Shown: in pieces, positions 1 to 6,918 of the stretch
Layout of the letters: each line of letters begins with the position of its first letter
Numbering within the stretch: the first letter of the stretch is position 1
NCBI GenBank assembly: GCA_964406105.1
Contig: CAYOQK010000020.1
Span: 1-13,595, forward strand
Direction of reading: 5' to 3'
DNA from: WGAB01 sp964406105
Lineage (GTDB): Bacteria > Hydrothermota > Hydrothermia > WGAB01
Length of the DNA stretch: 13,595 nucleotides
Notes under the pieces: model-generated
Told to the model about the DNA's origin: nothing
Seen by the model: the letters and a program-made list of their open reading frames with translations, nothing else
Databases searched by the model: none
Position numbers and translations under genes: made by a program

Positions 1-1251
1 CGGCAGATAAGAGGATTGGAGGTTGTCTCCGAGCAGCGAACTCCAGTACCACATTCCCCCTGTGGGATCACCGTAATTGATCCTGTACTTCACCCAATCG
101 CTACTGCCTGCGTACTCATAGGCCACGATCACCGTGTCCTGATGGGCGGCAATACTGGTGAACAGGTAGAAGTCGGCTCCCACGTGGTCTAAGGTGGCAC
201 AGTGGTTCACCGCCCCGCCCGACACCCAATAGAGCACATGCACGGAATCCGTGTTGTCAATGTAGCTGAGATAGGAAAACCCCTGATGGACAGAAGACTC
301 GCACCCATCGTTGGCGGTGGCGGCCAGCCCTCGGTCGGCATTGGTGATGCCGGGGCTGTCGTCAAAGAACGACGTGGCGGTTTCGTCAATCCAGTATACC
401 ACCAGTTGTCCGTTGTTGAGGATGGCAGCGTAGTACAGGCGTCCTACATCGTGGCTGAAGGGTGTGTTGTCCCACAGGGTCACTTCCTTAATGGGCACCC
501 CTTCGTTGAACACCTCGGCCCATGCGTAGTCGTTGTCCACCGTGCCATTGGTGGCGTAGAACCGCCGAAGCCGTGCCGTGGTAGGATCGTCGGTGTTCCC
601 GCCGTATGCGACATACACGAAATCGTCCATCTGCGCCAGTCCGGTGGGCATGTACTGATCAGTATAGGACCACATGTAGGTTTCGCTCCAAGTTTCCCCG
701 CCATCGGTGGAGAGGTGAAGACTCCAGTGATAGGTGTTGAGATTGGGATGCAGGTACATGACCAGGGCGAAAAGGTGCCCTGTGCCCCAGTGGGTTAGTA
801 GGTGAACCCTTTGGAGAGAGTCCTGGGAAACGATCGTTACGTCATTGCCCCATCGGGCAGAGGTGACCTTCGGTGTCCGCCATTGGATGCCCACGGCGAT
901 CCGAGTGGGATCCAGAGTGTGGCCCAGAACCCGGGCTTCCTTGAGGGCTTCGTTGGGGTGACCACTGTTCCAAAGGGTTTCCACCTGGCGAAGTTTCTCT
1001 TGGATGCTGGGTGTAAGCGGTGTAGAGGGTTCCAGTTCAATGCGTGCGTTGGCCCGTTCTGCCGGGCTCAATTCCTCCAAGATCTGCCAGAAAGGAACTG
1101 GCTGGCCCTGAGGCCTGGCCGGAACACTCCCCCGGCGGGAAGTACTCTGCCAGTGCGGGGTGCCCTTGATGAGGGCACCTGGCTCTACCGGTGATACCTC
1201 GGCCATCCAACTCCCTCCTGCGATGAGAAGAGCAATTACGATAGGGAACAT
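1..1251 (-). CDS. Secreted Asp-box (BNR/sialidase-like) protein, C-terminus cut by window edge
   Basis: The frame is open for 417 codons from the ATG at 1251 to the window edge, with no stop. Residues 1-17 (MFPIVIALLIAGGSWMA) look like a short signal peptide, though without a basic n-region, so export to the periplasm or cell surface is inferred. Residues 55-112 are charged and helical. From about 120 onward the sequence is rich in Trp, Tyr, Thr and Asp with short strand-like segments, typical of a beta-propeller. Residues 181-188 (STDGGETW) match the Asp-box consensus S/T-x-D-x-G-x-T-W of sialidase/BNR propellers exactly. Only one clear Asp box is present, and the Arg triad of true sialidases cannot be assigned, so no enzyme activity is claimed. 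It is the last visible gene of the minus-strand block, 49 bp after the glycosyltransferase, and the only gene here with a strong Shine-Dalgarno. The missing C-terminus may hold a sorting or anchoring domain. Confidence 0.8.
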   Translation of the reverse strand, partial: MFPIVIALLIAGGSWMAEVSPVEPGALIKGTPHWQSTSRRGSVPARPQGQPVPFWQILEELSPAERANARIELEPSTPLTPSIQEKLRQVETLWNSGHPNEALKEARVLGHTLDPTRIAVGIQWRTPKVTSARWGNDVTIVSQDSLQRVHLLTHWGTGHLFALVMYLHPNLNTYHWSLHLSTDGGETWSETYMWSYTDQYMPTGLAQMDDFVYVAYGGNTDDPTTARLRRFYATNGTVDNDYAWAEVFNEGVPIKEVTLWDNTPFSHDVGRLYYAAILNNGQLVVYWIDETATSFFDDSPGITNADRGLAATANDGCESSVHQGFSYLSYIDNTDSVHVLYWVSGGAVNHCATLDHVGADFYLFTSIAAHQDTVIVAYEYAGSSDWVKYRINYGDPTGGMWYWSSLLGDNLQSSYLP

Positions 1252-1256
1252 TCCCC

Positions 1257-1264
1257 ACCTCCTT
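1257..1264 (-). promoter_or_regulatory. Strong Shine-Dalgarno of the secreted-protein gene
   Basis: The minus strand reads AAGGAGGT, then GGGGA, then ATG at 1251. The GGAGG core is 6 nt from the start codon, an ideal spacing. It fixes the start of this gene and is the only convincing Shine-Dalgarno in the window. Confidence 0.85.
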
Positions 1265-1276
1265 AGGTTGGCCTAA
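1263..1276 (-). repeat. Short inverted repeat upstream of the Shine-Dalgarno
   Basis: The minus strand reads TTAGG-CCAA-CCTAA, two 5-nt complementary arms around a 4-nt loop. Its 3' arm shares the two A bases that begin the Shine-Dalgarno, so in RNA it would sit against the ribosome binding site. A 5-bp stem is weak, and no U-tract follows, so it is neither a clear terminator nor a proven regulator. Confidence 0.4.
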
Positions 1277-1300
1277 CTATGGTGCCCTATGGTGGGGGTG

Positions 1301-2509
1301 TCAAGGAACGTTTGGGACACGCTCTGCAAGCCGATGGTACAAGTCGGCCAGCCGGCGGCCCACGCTCTCCGTGGAAAAATGGCGCAGATAATGCCGACGG
1401 GCTTGCTGGCCCAGGGTGTGGCGGAGTTCGGGGTTCCTCAGCAAGCGAATCAAGGCCTGAGCCAAGGCCTCAGGGTCGCGCTCAGGGACCAGCAAGCCCG
1501 TGCGCTCATGCAACACCACCTCGGGCAACCCACCGGTGCGGGAGGCCACCACGGGCGTGGCAAAGGCCTGGGCCTCAATGGCCACCACCCCTAAGGCCTC
1601 GGTTTGCCCTGTCGCGATTTGAAAGGAAGGCACCACCACCACAGCCGCCCTGGGGTACTCCTGCGCCAGGCGCTCGGGCGGGACACTGCCCTGGAATGCC
1701 ACCCGCGGAGCAATGCCCAGCTCTTGGGCCAAGGCTTTCCACTCGGATTCCATAGGGCCTGACCCGATCATCACCAATCGGGCCTCAGGAATCTGCTGAA
1801 GCACCTGGGAAAAGGCACGAAGCAGTACATCCCCTCCCTTGAGCTGGATGAATCGCCCCACAAACAGGATCCGATAGGGTTCCCGACGCGGCCACTGCTC
1901 AGGGGGTGGGATGTCCATCGCCGGTGGCATGGGCAAGACCTCCACCGGGGGTAAGTGGCTGAAGTGCTGGAGCAGCCGCTGCTGGGTGAACCGGGAGTTC
2001 ACGGTGATTCGCCACGCCCGTCGCAATAGGGGTGTGAACAAACGCCGTACCCCAGGGGATTGGACCAAAAAGGCAAGATCCGAACCGTGGAAGGTGTACA
2101 GCAAGGGCACCCGACGGAAGGGCAGAGCCAGCAAGGCAAAGGGCAAGGGCCAATGGACATGGACCACGGAGGGGCGTCGCTCGCGAGATAGCTGCCAGGC
2201 CTTTAGAAATCCACTGGCCAAGAGAGCGGGTACGAGCAGGGCCTTCCCGGGTTGGCGTTTCAACACCTCGTACACCGCCGCCTCATGGGTCAGGGTTTCC
2301 CAACGGGCGGGGGCGTATCGGTAGCGATGCACCACAAACGGAGTGTCAGGCTCCCTTCGGATTCCCCGGTAGGCCGAGGCCAGGATCTCGGGTTGGATCC
2401 CGTGCCGTTGGGTCTCCTGCAAGATCTTCCACAGCCAAGGGGCGATGGTAAACTCAGGATAGGCCCGCAGGGGATAAGCCGTGGTGATGACGAGAACACG
2501 AAGGTTCAT
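1301..2509 (-). CDS. Glycosyltransferase family 4 (GT-B fold)
   Basis: A 402-residue protein with the two-domain layout of GT4 retaining glycosyltransferases, which transfer a sugar from a nucleotide-sugar donor to a glycan or lipid acceptor. The N-terminal domain (about 1-195) starts with MNLRVLVITTAYP and contains HGSD at 141-144. The C-terminal donor-binding domain has VGRFIQLKG (218-225), the GT4 EX7E motif with Glu304 and Glu312 (EALGVVAIE), and GGLPE (326-330). No membrane segment is visible, so it is cytosolic or peripheral. The length is normal for the family. The ATG at 2509 is the only usable start: upstream in frame there is no ATG, GTG or TTG before the aconitase stop. It lies 37 bp after aconitase, with a 24-bp palindrome between, and has no Shine-Dalgarno. 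The substrate cannot be read from sequence; a surface polysaccharide or glycolipid role is a guess. Confidence 0.92.
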   Translation of the reverse strand: MNLRVLVITTAYPLRAYPEFTIAPWLWKILQETQRHGIQPEILASAYRGIRREPDTPFVVHRYRYAPARWETLTHEAAVYEVLKRQPGKALLVPALLASGFLKAWQLSRERRPSVVHVHWPLPFALLALPFRRVPLLYTFHGSDLAFLVQSPGVRRLFTPLLRRAWRITVNSRFTQQRLLQHFSHLPPVEVLPMPPAMDIPPPEQWPRREPYRILFVGRFIQLKGGDVLLRAFSQVLQQIPEARLVMIGSGPMESEWKALAQELGIAPRVAFQGSVPPERLAQEYPRAAVVVVPSFQIATGQTEALGVVAIEAQAFATPVVASRTGGLPEVVLHERTGLLVPERDPEALAQALIRLLRNPELRHTLGQQARRHYLRHFSTESVGRRLADLYHRLAERVPNVP

Positions 2510-2515
2510 AGGAGT

Positions 2516-2539
2516 GGGCCGGGGCTTAAGCCCCGGCCC
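2516..2539. repeat. 24-bp perfect palindrome between acnA and the glycosyltransferase
   Basis: The 12-nt arm GGGCCGGGGCTT is followed at once by its exact reverse complement, giving a perfect 24-bp palindrome centred between 2527 and 2528. It is very GC-rich and would fold into a stable hairpin in RNA of either strand. It starts a few bases after the acnA stop and ends 6 nt before the glycosyltransferase ATG. No U-tract follows on the minus strand, so it is not a textbook intrinsic terminator. It could be an mRNA-stabilising or attenuating hairpin, or one copy of a dispersed extragenic palindrome. Confidence 0.85.
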
Positions 2540-2545
2540 CAGGAT

Positions 2546-5326
2546 TCACATCTCGCCCTTGATCATCTTGCGTAGCACGGTTTGCAGGATGCCTCCGTTC
2601 CGGTAGTACTCAATTTCCACCTCGGATTCCAAGCGGGCAATCACTTGGAACCGGGTTTTTTCGGTACCGTCTTCGTTGCGTGCCACCACGGTGAGCCTTT
2701 TCCTGGGGGTGAGCCCCTCGGCGATGCCCAGGATATCGTAGACCTCATGGCCGGTAAGCCCCAGGGTTTCCACGTTCTCGCCGGGGAGGAACTGCAGCGG
2801 CAGCACCCCCACCCCCACCAAATTGCTCCGGTGGATGCGTTCAAAACTCTCGGCGATCACGGCCTTTACCCCGAGGAGCAGGGTCCCTTTGGCAGCCCAG
2901 TCTCGGCTGGATCCGGTGCCGTACTCCTTGCCGGCCAGCACAATCAGGGGAATCCCCTCTTCCTTATAGCGCATGGCCGCATCGTAAATGGTCATCTTCT
3001 CGCCTGTGGGCAGGTAAAGCGTCCACCCCCCTTCGGTATCAGGCACCAGGCGGTTCCGAAGCCGGATATTGCCGAAGGTGCCCCGCATCATCACCTCGTG
3101 GTTGCCACGCCGCGAACCAAAGGTGTTGAACTCCGCGGGTTTTACCCCTCGTTCCAGTAGGTACTTGCCTGCAGGCGAGTCCACTGGGATGGGACTGGCC
3201 GGCGAGATGTGGTCCGTGGTGATGGAATCGCCCAAAAGGGCCAGCACCCGAGCCCCTTTGATGTCCTGGAGAGGTGGAGGGTCTAACGGCAGGTCCTTAA
3301 AGAAAGGCGGTTCTTGGATGTAGGTGGACTGGGGATCCCACTGGTACAGTTCCCCTGTAGGGGCATCCAAGGATTGCCAGCGGTGATCGCCCTCAAAAAC
3401 ATTACGGTACCGTTCCTTAAAGAGATCCGGCTCCAGAGCCTGAGCCACAGCCTCCTGCAGTTCCTGAGGAGTGGGCCAAAGGTCTTTGAGGTATACGGGC
3501 TCGCCATTGGGGTCATAAGCCAGGGGTTCTCGGGTGAGATCAATATCCACCCGGCCCGCAAGGGCAAAGGCAACCACCAAGGGGGGTGAAGCCAGGTAGT
3601 TGGCCCGCACCAGAGGGTTAACCCGACCCTCAAAGTTCCGGTTACCGGAGAGGACCGAGGCCACCACCAAGTCCCGCTCCTTCACTGCTTGGGCGACAGG
3701 CTTGGGCAGGGGGCCAGAGTTGCCGATGCACGTGGTGCACCCGTACCCTGCCAGGTGGAACCTCAGAGCCTCCAGGTATTCCATTAGCCCCAGTTTTTCC
3801 AGGTATCGGGTGACCACCCCCGAGCCAGGAGCCAGGGAGGTTTTGACCCAGGGCTTTACGGTCAAGCCGCGCTCCACAGCCTTTTTGGCCACCAGTCCCG
3901 CCGCGATCATCACCGAGGGATTGGAGGTGTTCGTACAACTGGTGATGGCTGCAATGACCACGCTGCCGTCCTGGAGCAGAACCTCTTCGTCTTCCTCCAC
4001 CACCACTCGGGCGCCGGTATCTGCCGGTTTCTCCTGCGACGGGGTGGCGCCGCCCTCGCTCTCCCAGGCCCACACCGGTTCCTCGTGTACCGGTGCCGAA
4101 CGGTGATACTCCCGATCCAGGTACTCCAGGAACCGGTCCTTGAGTTGGCCCAATGGAATCCGGTCTTGGGGCCGCCGAGGGCCGGCCACCGAGGGCTCCA
4201 CGGTGCTGAGATCCAGTTCCACCACATCGGTGTACCGGGGTTCGGGGGCCTCGTCGGTACGGAACAGCATCTGCGCCTTGGTGTAGGCTTCCACCAGGGG
4301 CACGAGGTCTTCACGGCCGGTAAGGGCCAGGAAACGGAGCGTTTCTTGATCTACAGGGAAAAAGCCCATGGTGGCACCGTACTCTGGGGCCATGTTGGCC
4401 AGGGTGGCGCGGTCGGGCAGGCTCAGTTTGGAAACCCCAGGGCCAAAGAACTCCACGAATTTCCCCACAACCCCCACTTTGCGGAGGAGTTCGGTGATGG
4501 TCAACACGAGGTCGGTGGCCGTGGCGCCCTCGGGGAGCTCTCCCACCAGCCGCACCCCCACCACTTCGGGCAGGAGCATGTAGTAGGGTTGTCCCAAGAG
4601 CACCGCCTCGGCCTCAATACCTCCCACACCCCAACCCAGTACCCCCAAGCCGTTGATCATGGTGGTGTGGGAATCCGTGCCCACCAAGGTGTCGGGAAAG
4701 GCCACGGGGGTGCCATCCTCCTCGGTGCGGGTCATGACCACCCGGGCCAGGTACTCCAGGTTGACCTGGTGGATGATCCCCGTGCCCGGGGGAACCACGC
4801 GAAAGTTCTGGAACGCCCGTTGCCCCCACTTCAGCAACTGGTACCGTTCCCGGTTTCGGCGATACTCCAGGTCCACGTTCCGCTCAAAGGCGTACACAGT
4901 GCCAAAGAAGTCAATCTGCACGGAGTGGTCAATGATCAGATCAGCAGGGATCACGGGGTTGATCCTCTTGGGATCTCCACCATAGCGGGCCATGGCGGAA
5001 CGCATTGCGGCCAAATCCACCACCGCGGGCACACCGGTGAAATCCTGGAGCACCACCCGGGCCGGCAGATAGGGGATCTCGGGCTGACTTTCCAGATCTG
5101 GCGTCCAGTGAGCAATGCTCAACACATGATCCTCGGTTACCAGATAGCCATCCAGGTTTCGGAGGGCGTTTTCCAGCAACACACGAATGGAGTAGGGGAG
5201 TGCGCGTAGACAGGTGATGCCGGCGTCGTCCAGGATTTTCATGTCGTAAAAGGCATAGGTGCCCTGGGGGGTTTCCAGGGTCCTTCGGGTTTCCGGCAGA
5301 TTCTTGGGTTTGTACCGAGAAGCCAT
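2546..5326 (-). CDS. acnA: Aconitate hydratase, AcnA/IRP1 type
   Basis: A 926-residue enzyme that interconverts citrate and isocitrate via cis-aconitate in the TCA cycle (cytosolic, [4Fe-4S] enzyme). The three cluster ligands are Cys464 (TSCTNTSNPSVM), Cys530 and Cys533 (GYGCTTCIGNSGPL). The substrate-binding DHSVQ is at 133-137 and GTDSHTTM at 216-223. The swivel domain is C-terminal, with GDSITTDHISPA (699-710), GSRRGNHEVMMRGTFGN (737-753) and GTGSSRDWAAKG (803-814). The domain order and length match AcnA/IRP1 rather than AcnB, whose swivel domain is N-terminal. A low-complexity acidic stretch at about 415-452 precedes the cluster-binding part. The ATG at 5326 is the only in-frame start, because a TAA lies four codons upstream (5336-5338). 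There is no Shine-Dalgarno, but a -10-like TAAAAT ends exactly 6 nt before the ATG. The small OmpA-like gene ends 43 bp upstream on the same strand. AcnD-type 2-methylcitrate dehydratase is less likely because no prp genes are near. Confidence 0.97.
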   Translation of the reverse strand: MASRYKPKNLPETRRTLETPQGTYAFYDMKILDDAGITCLRALPYSIRVLLENALRNLDGYLVTEDHVLSIAHWTPDLESQPEIPYLPARVVLQDFTGVPAVVDLAAMRSAMARYGGDPKRINPVIPADLIIDHSVQIDFFGTVYAFERNVDLEYRRNRERYQLLKWGQRAFQNFRVVPPGTGIIHQVNLEYLARVVMTRTEEDGTPVAFPDTLVGTDSHTTMINGLGVLGWGVGGIEAEAVLLGQPYYMLLPEVVGVRLVGELPEGATATDLVLTITELLRKVGVVGKFVEFFGPGVSKLSLPDRATLANMAPEYGATMGFFPVDQETLRFLALTGREDLVPLVEAYTKAQMLFRTDEAPEPRYTDVVELDLSTVEPSVAGPRRPQDRIPLGQLKDRFLEYLDREYHRSAPVHEEPVWAWESEGGATPSQEKPADTGARVVVEEDEEVLLQDGSVVIAAITSCTNTSNPSVMIAAGLVAKKAVERGLTVKPWVKTSLAPGSGVVTRYLEKLGLMEYLEALRFHLAGYGCTTCIGNSGPLPKPVAQAVKERDLVVASVLSGNRNFEGRVNPLVRANYLASPPLVVAFALAGRVDIDLTREPLAYDPNGEPVYLKDLWPTPQELQEAVAQALEPDLFKERYRNVFEGDHRWQSLDAPTGELYQWDPQSTYIQEPPFFKDLPLDPPPLQDIKGARVLALLGDSITTDHISPASPIPVDSPAGKYLLERGVKPAEFNTFGSRRGNHEVMMRGTFGNIRLRNRLVPDTEGGWTLYLPTGEKMTIYDAAMRYKEEGIPLIVLAGKEYGTGSSRDWAAKGTLLLGVKAVIAESFERIHRSNLVGVGVLPLQFLPGENVETLGLTGHEVYDILGIAEGLTPRKRLTVVARNEDGTEKTRFQVIARLESEVEIEYYRNGGILQTVLRKMIKGEM

Positions 5327-5332
5327 GCCGAT

Positions 5333-5338
5333 ATTTTA
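5333..5338 (-). promoter_or_regulatory. Putative -10 box of a leaderless acnA transcript
   Basis: The minus strand reads TAAAAT, then ATCGGC, then the acnA ATG at 5326. The hexamer occupies -12 to -7 if transcription starts at the A of ATG. No convincing -35 box is seen 16-18 bp upstream (TTTTGT at best). AT-rich sequence is rare here, which makes the match more notable. Confidence 0.5.
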
Positions 5339-5369
5339 TTCCCCAGCGATGCTCCACAAAACCGGGCTC

Positions 5370-5897
5370 TCAGCGGAGCTCAATCACCACGCGGGTGTGC
5401 CACTTGGCAATCCGATCGGTGGGCACGGTGCGGATCTTGGACTCGGGAATCCCTCGGGATACGAACCACCGCTTGAGAGCCCGCAGCCGCTTGCGGGTCA
5501 GCGTCTTATAGGGGCCCTGGTACATCTGCACTGTGATCCGTTGGATTTCAGAAGGCTGGACCCCCACCAAGAGCTCCTCCAAGAGCCGGGTGGCTCCAGC
5601 CTTGAAGCGGTCGGACCATTTCACGAAAAGATCCAGGGTTTTAAAGGACGCACTGAGCCGGTGCTGTGTCTGGGTGGAGGTTGAGGACAACCCCTCCAAC
5701 AGGGAGGGTTCCCGAGCCGCCGGGGGCTCGGTGGTTTCCGAGGGTTGCGCCGGCAATTCGCTCAAAAGTCGGGTGTGCCGAGCCAGGAGCTCCTGGTACC
5801 GGCGTTCCAAGGGGCGGTACCGGTCCAGGTACAGGTACACATCCAGGGCCAGCAGGCCGAAAAACAGGATCAGGCCCAGCCAGGCAAACCACCGCAT
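5370..5897 (-). CDS. Small membrane-anchored protein with degenerate OmpA-like domain
   Basis: A 175-residue protein that I do not recognise as a named family. Residues 3-24 form one hydrophobic segment, likely an uncleaved signal anchor. Residues 25-48 (charged, RPLERRYQELLARHTRLL) look like a short coiled coil, and 49-80 are a Pro/Ser/Thr-rich linker. The C-terminal part (about 88-175) follows the OmpA/MotB pattern: a strand (ITVQMYQG, 121-128), a helix (RKRLRALKRWFVSRGIPESKI, 135-155), and a final strand around RVVIEL (169-174) where family members have the RRVEI ending. The Asp that normally binds diaminopimelate (the TD motif) is absent near 126-130, so peptidoglycan binding may be lost. 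It starts 9 bp after the upstream membrane protein gene without a Shine-Dalgarno, suggesting translational coupling and joint function. The OmpA resemblance is by eye and needs a profile search. Confidence 0.7.
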   Translation of the reverse strand: MRWFAWLGLILFFGLLALDVYLYLDRYRPLERRYQELLARHTRLLSELPAQPSETTEPPAAREPSLLEGLSSTSTQTQHRLSASFKTLDLFVKWSDRFKAGATRLLEELLVGVQPSEIQRITVQMYQGPYKTLTRKRLRALKRWFVSRGIPESKIRTVPTDRIAKWHTRVVIELR

Positions 5898-5906
5898 GCG
5901 GAAATG

Positions 5907-6848
5907 TTACGGCATAGGGGCTTGGGGGCCGCGCTTCGTTGGGTTGGTCATCAGGAGCAGAACGGCCCCCAGGAGGCTCACCAGCAGCGAGGTCCCAAAA
6001 AACAACAAGGAAAGCGCCAGTGCCCGTTCTGGGCCCATGAGGGTGCCAAAAAAGGCGACGAATCCCCCCTCGCGGAGCCCGAAGCCACTGATGGTCACCG
6101 GAATCATGGCCAAAACGTTGATGATGGCCACAAAAAACACGGTTTCCCAGAGGGGTACCCGGGCTCCCAGTCCCAAGGCTGTGAACCAGGCTGTGAGTCC
6201 AAACCCCAAGAGAACCAAAAAGGAAAGGCCATACGCCCAGGCTAAGGCCCCCCAGAGGCGGCGATACAGGTAGTAGTTCTCATAGAGCCGAAGCAGGCGG
6301 TTCCCCAAGGGGATCCGAGGAAGCCAGCGGGAAAAAAAGCCGAAAACGTGGGGTTCCAAGGGCACCACCGCAGCCAACAGAACCCCGGCAGAAAAGAGAT
6401 AAAGCCATAACTGATACGGCCGGACCGGAGCAATCCCCCAGGGAAGACCCAACAGGATCACCGTGACGATGGCCAAGAACCCCACCATTCGGTCCACCAC
6501 CACGCTGGCGAACACCGGCGCCCGTCGTTGGGTATAGGGCAGTACGTACACCCCTCGCACCACATCAATGCCCCCGGAGGGCAGATAATTCCCCACGAAG
6601 AGGCCCACCAGATAGCCCTTGAGTAAGGGCCAAAAGGGGAGGGGATCCAGGGGTTTCAGGAGCACGTACCACCGGAGGGCGGAGAGCACCATGGTCAAGA
6701 AAAAGGCCAAAACAGCCAGTAGATACCAGCCGGCATGCAAGTGCCGGAGGGCCTCCAGGAAGGCTGTGCGATCAATCCGGTGGAAGAGCAGAAACAGAAG
6801 GAAGAGGGTGACCAACACCCTCCCCAACGTAACAGCCAACCGCTTCAC
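5907..6848 (-). CDS. LPG-synthase-TM / YbhN-type flippase-like membrane protein (UPF0104)
   Basis: A 313-residue integral membrane protein of the lysylphosphatidylglycerol synthase TM-region family (PF03706; YbhN, AglD, and the flippase half of MprF). Hydrophobic segments run at about 8-22, 40-62, 76-90, 112-136, 146-164, 203-228, 235-258 and 276-300. Family signature regions are visible: NYLPSGGIDVVR (87-98), VVDRMVGF (117-124), and IPVTISGFGLREGG (249-262). Members lacking the soluble aminoacyltransferase domain, like this one, are thought to move or modify lipids or polyprenyl-linked glycans, but no substrate is established. The start is GTG at 6848, directly after a TAAAAT box with 6-nt spacing and no Shine-Dalgarno. 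It is the first gene of the minus-strand block and divergent from the THEP1 gene. The glycosyltransferase three genes down could act in the same envelope pathway, which is inference. Confidence 0.88.
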   Translation of the reverse strand: MKRLAVTLGRVLVTLFLLFLLFHRIDRTAFLEALRHLHAGWYLLAVLAFFLTMVLSALRWYVLLKPLDPLPFWPLLKGYLVGLFVGNYLPSGGIDVVRGVYVLPYTQRRAPVFASVVVDRMVGFLAIVTVILLGLPWGIAPVRPYQLWLYLFSAGVLLAAVVPLEPHVFGFFSRWLPRIPLGNRLLRLYENYYLYRRLWGALAWAYGLSFLVLLGFGLTAWFTALGLGARVPLWETVFFVAIINVLAMIPVTISGFGLREGGFVAFFGTLMGPERALALSLLFFGTSLLVSLLGAVLLLMTNPTKRGPQAPMP

Positions 6849-6854
6849 ACCTAA

Positions 6855-6860
6855 ATTTTA
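6855..6860 (-). promoter_or_regulatory. Putative -10 box of a leaderless transcript for the flippase-like gene
   Basis: The minus strand reads TAAAAT, then TTAGGT, then GTG at 6848. The spacing places the predicted +1 exactly on the start codon. No good -35 box is seen. It shares the 70-bp divergent intergenic region with the THEP1 promoter. Confidence 0.5.
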
Positions 6861-6904
6861 CGGCCCGCAGCAAAGACCTATGGGCCCCGTTCCCCATGGG
6901 TTAC

Positions 6905-6910
6905 TATAAT
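6905..6910 (+). promoter_or_regulatory. Consensus -10 box (TATAAT) just upstream of the THEP1 gene
   Basis: A perfect TATAAT lies 8 nt before the ATG at 6919, so the transcript would have a leader of 0-2 nt. There is no recognisable -35 at 16-18 bp; that position falls inside a small inverted repeat (ATGGG-8 nt-CCCAT, 6880-6897). A GGAG touches the ATG with no spacer and is too close to act as a normal Shine-Dalgarno. Confidence 0.6.
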
Positions 6911-6918
6911 CTACGGAG

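Noticed and set aside
202..1194. Two long plus-strand open frames (202-798 and 802-1194) opposite the left-edge gene
   Set aside because: They share the codon register of the minus-strand secreted-protein gene, which has a signal peptide, an Asp box and a Shine-Dalgarno; the plus-strand frames have none of these.
2509..2546. Possible readthrough fusion of aconitase and the glycosyltransferase, which are in the same frame with 12 sense codons between the TGA and the ATG
   Set aside because: A one-in-three coincidence. Both proteins have normal family lengths and complete ends, and no recoding signal is evident apart from the palindrome.
4085..5209. A 374-codon open frame on the plus strand opposite acnA
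   Set aside because: It is antisense to the best-supported gene in the window, uses a register kept open by GC-rich codon bias, and its translation (His/Gly/Gln-rich) resembles no protein family.
6880..6897. Inverted repeat ATGGG-8 nt-CCCAT in the -35 region of the THEP1 promoter as an operator
   Set aside because: Five-bp arms in GC-rich sequence are expected by chance, and nothing else supports regulator binding.
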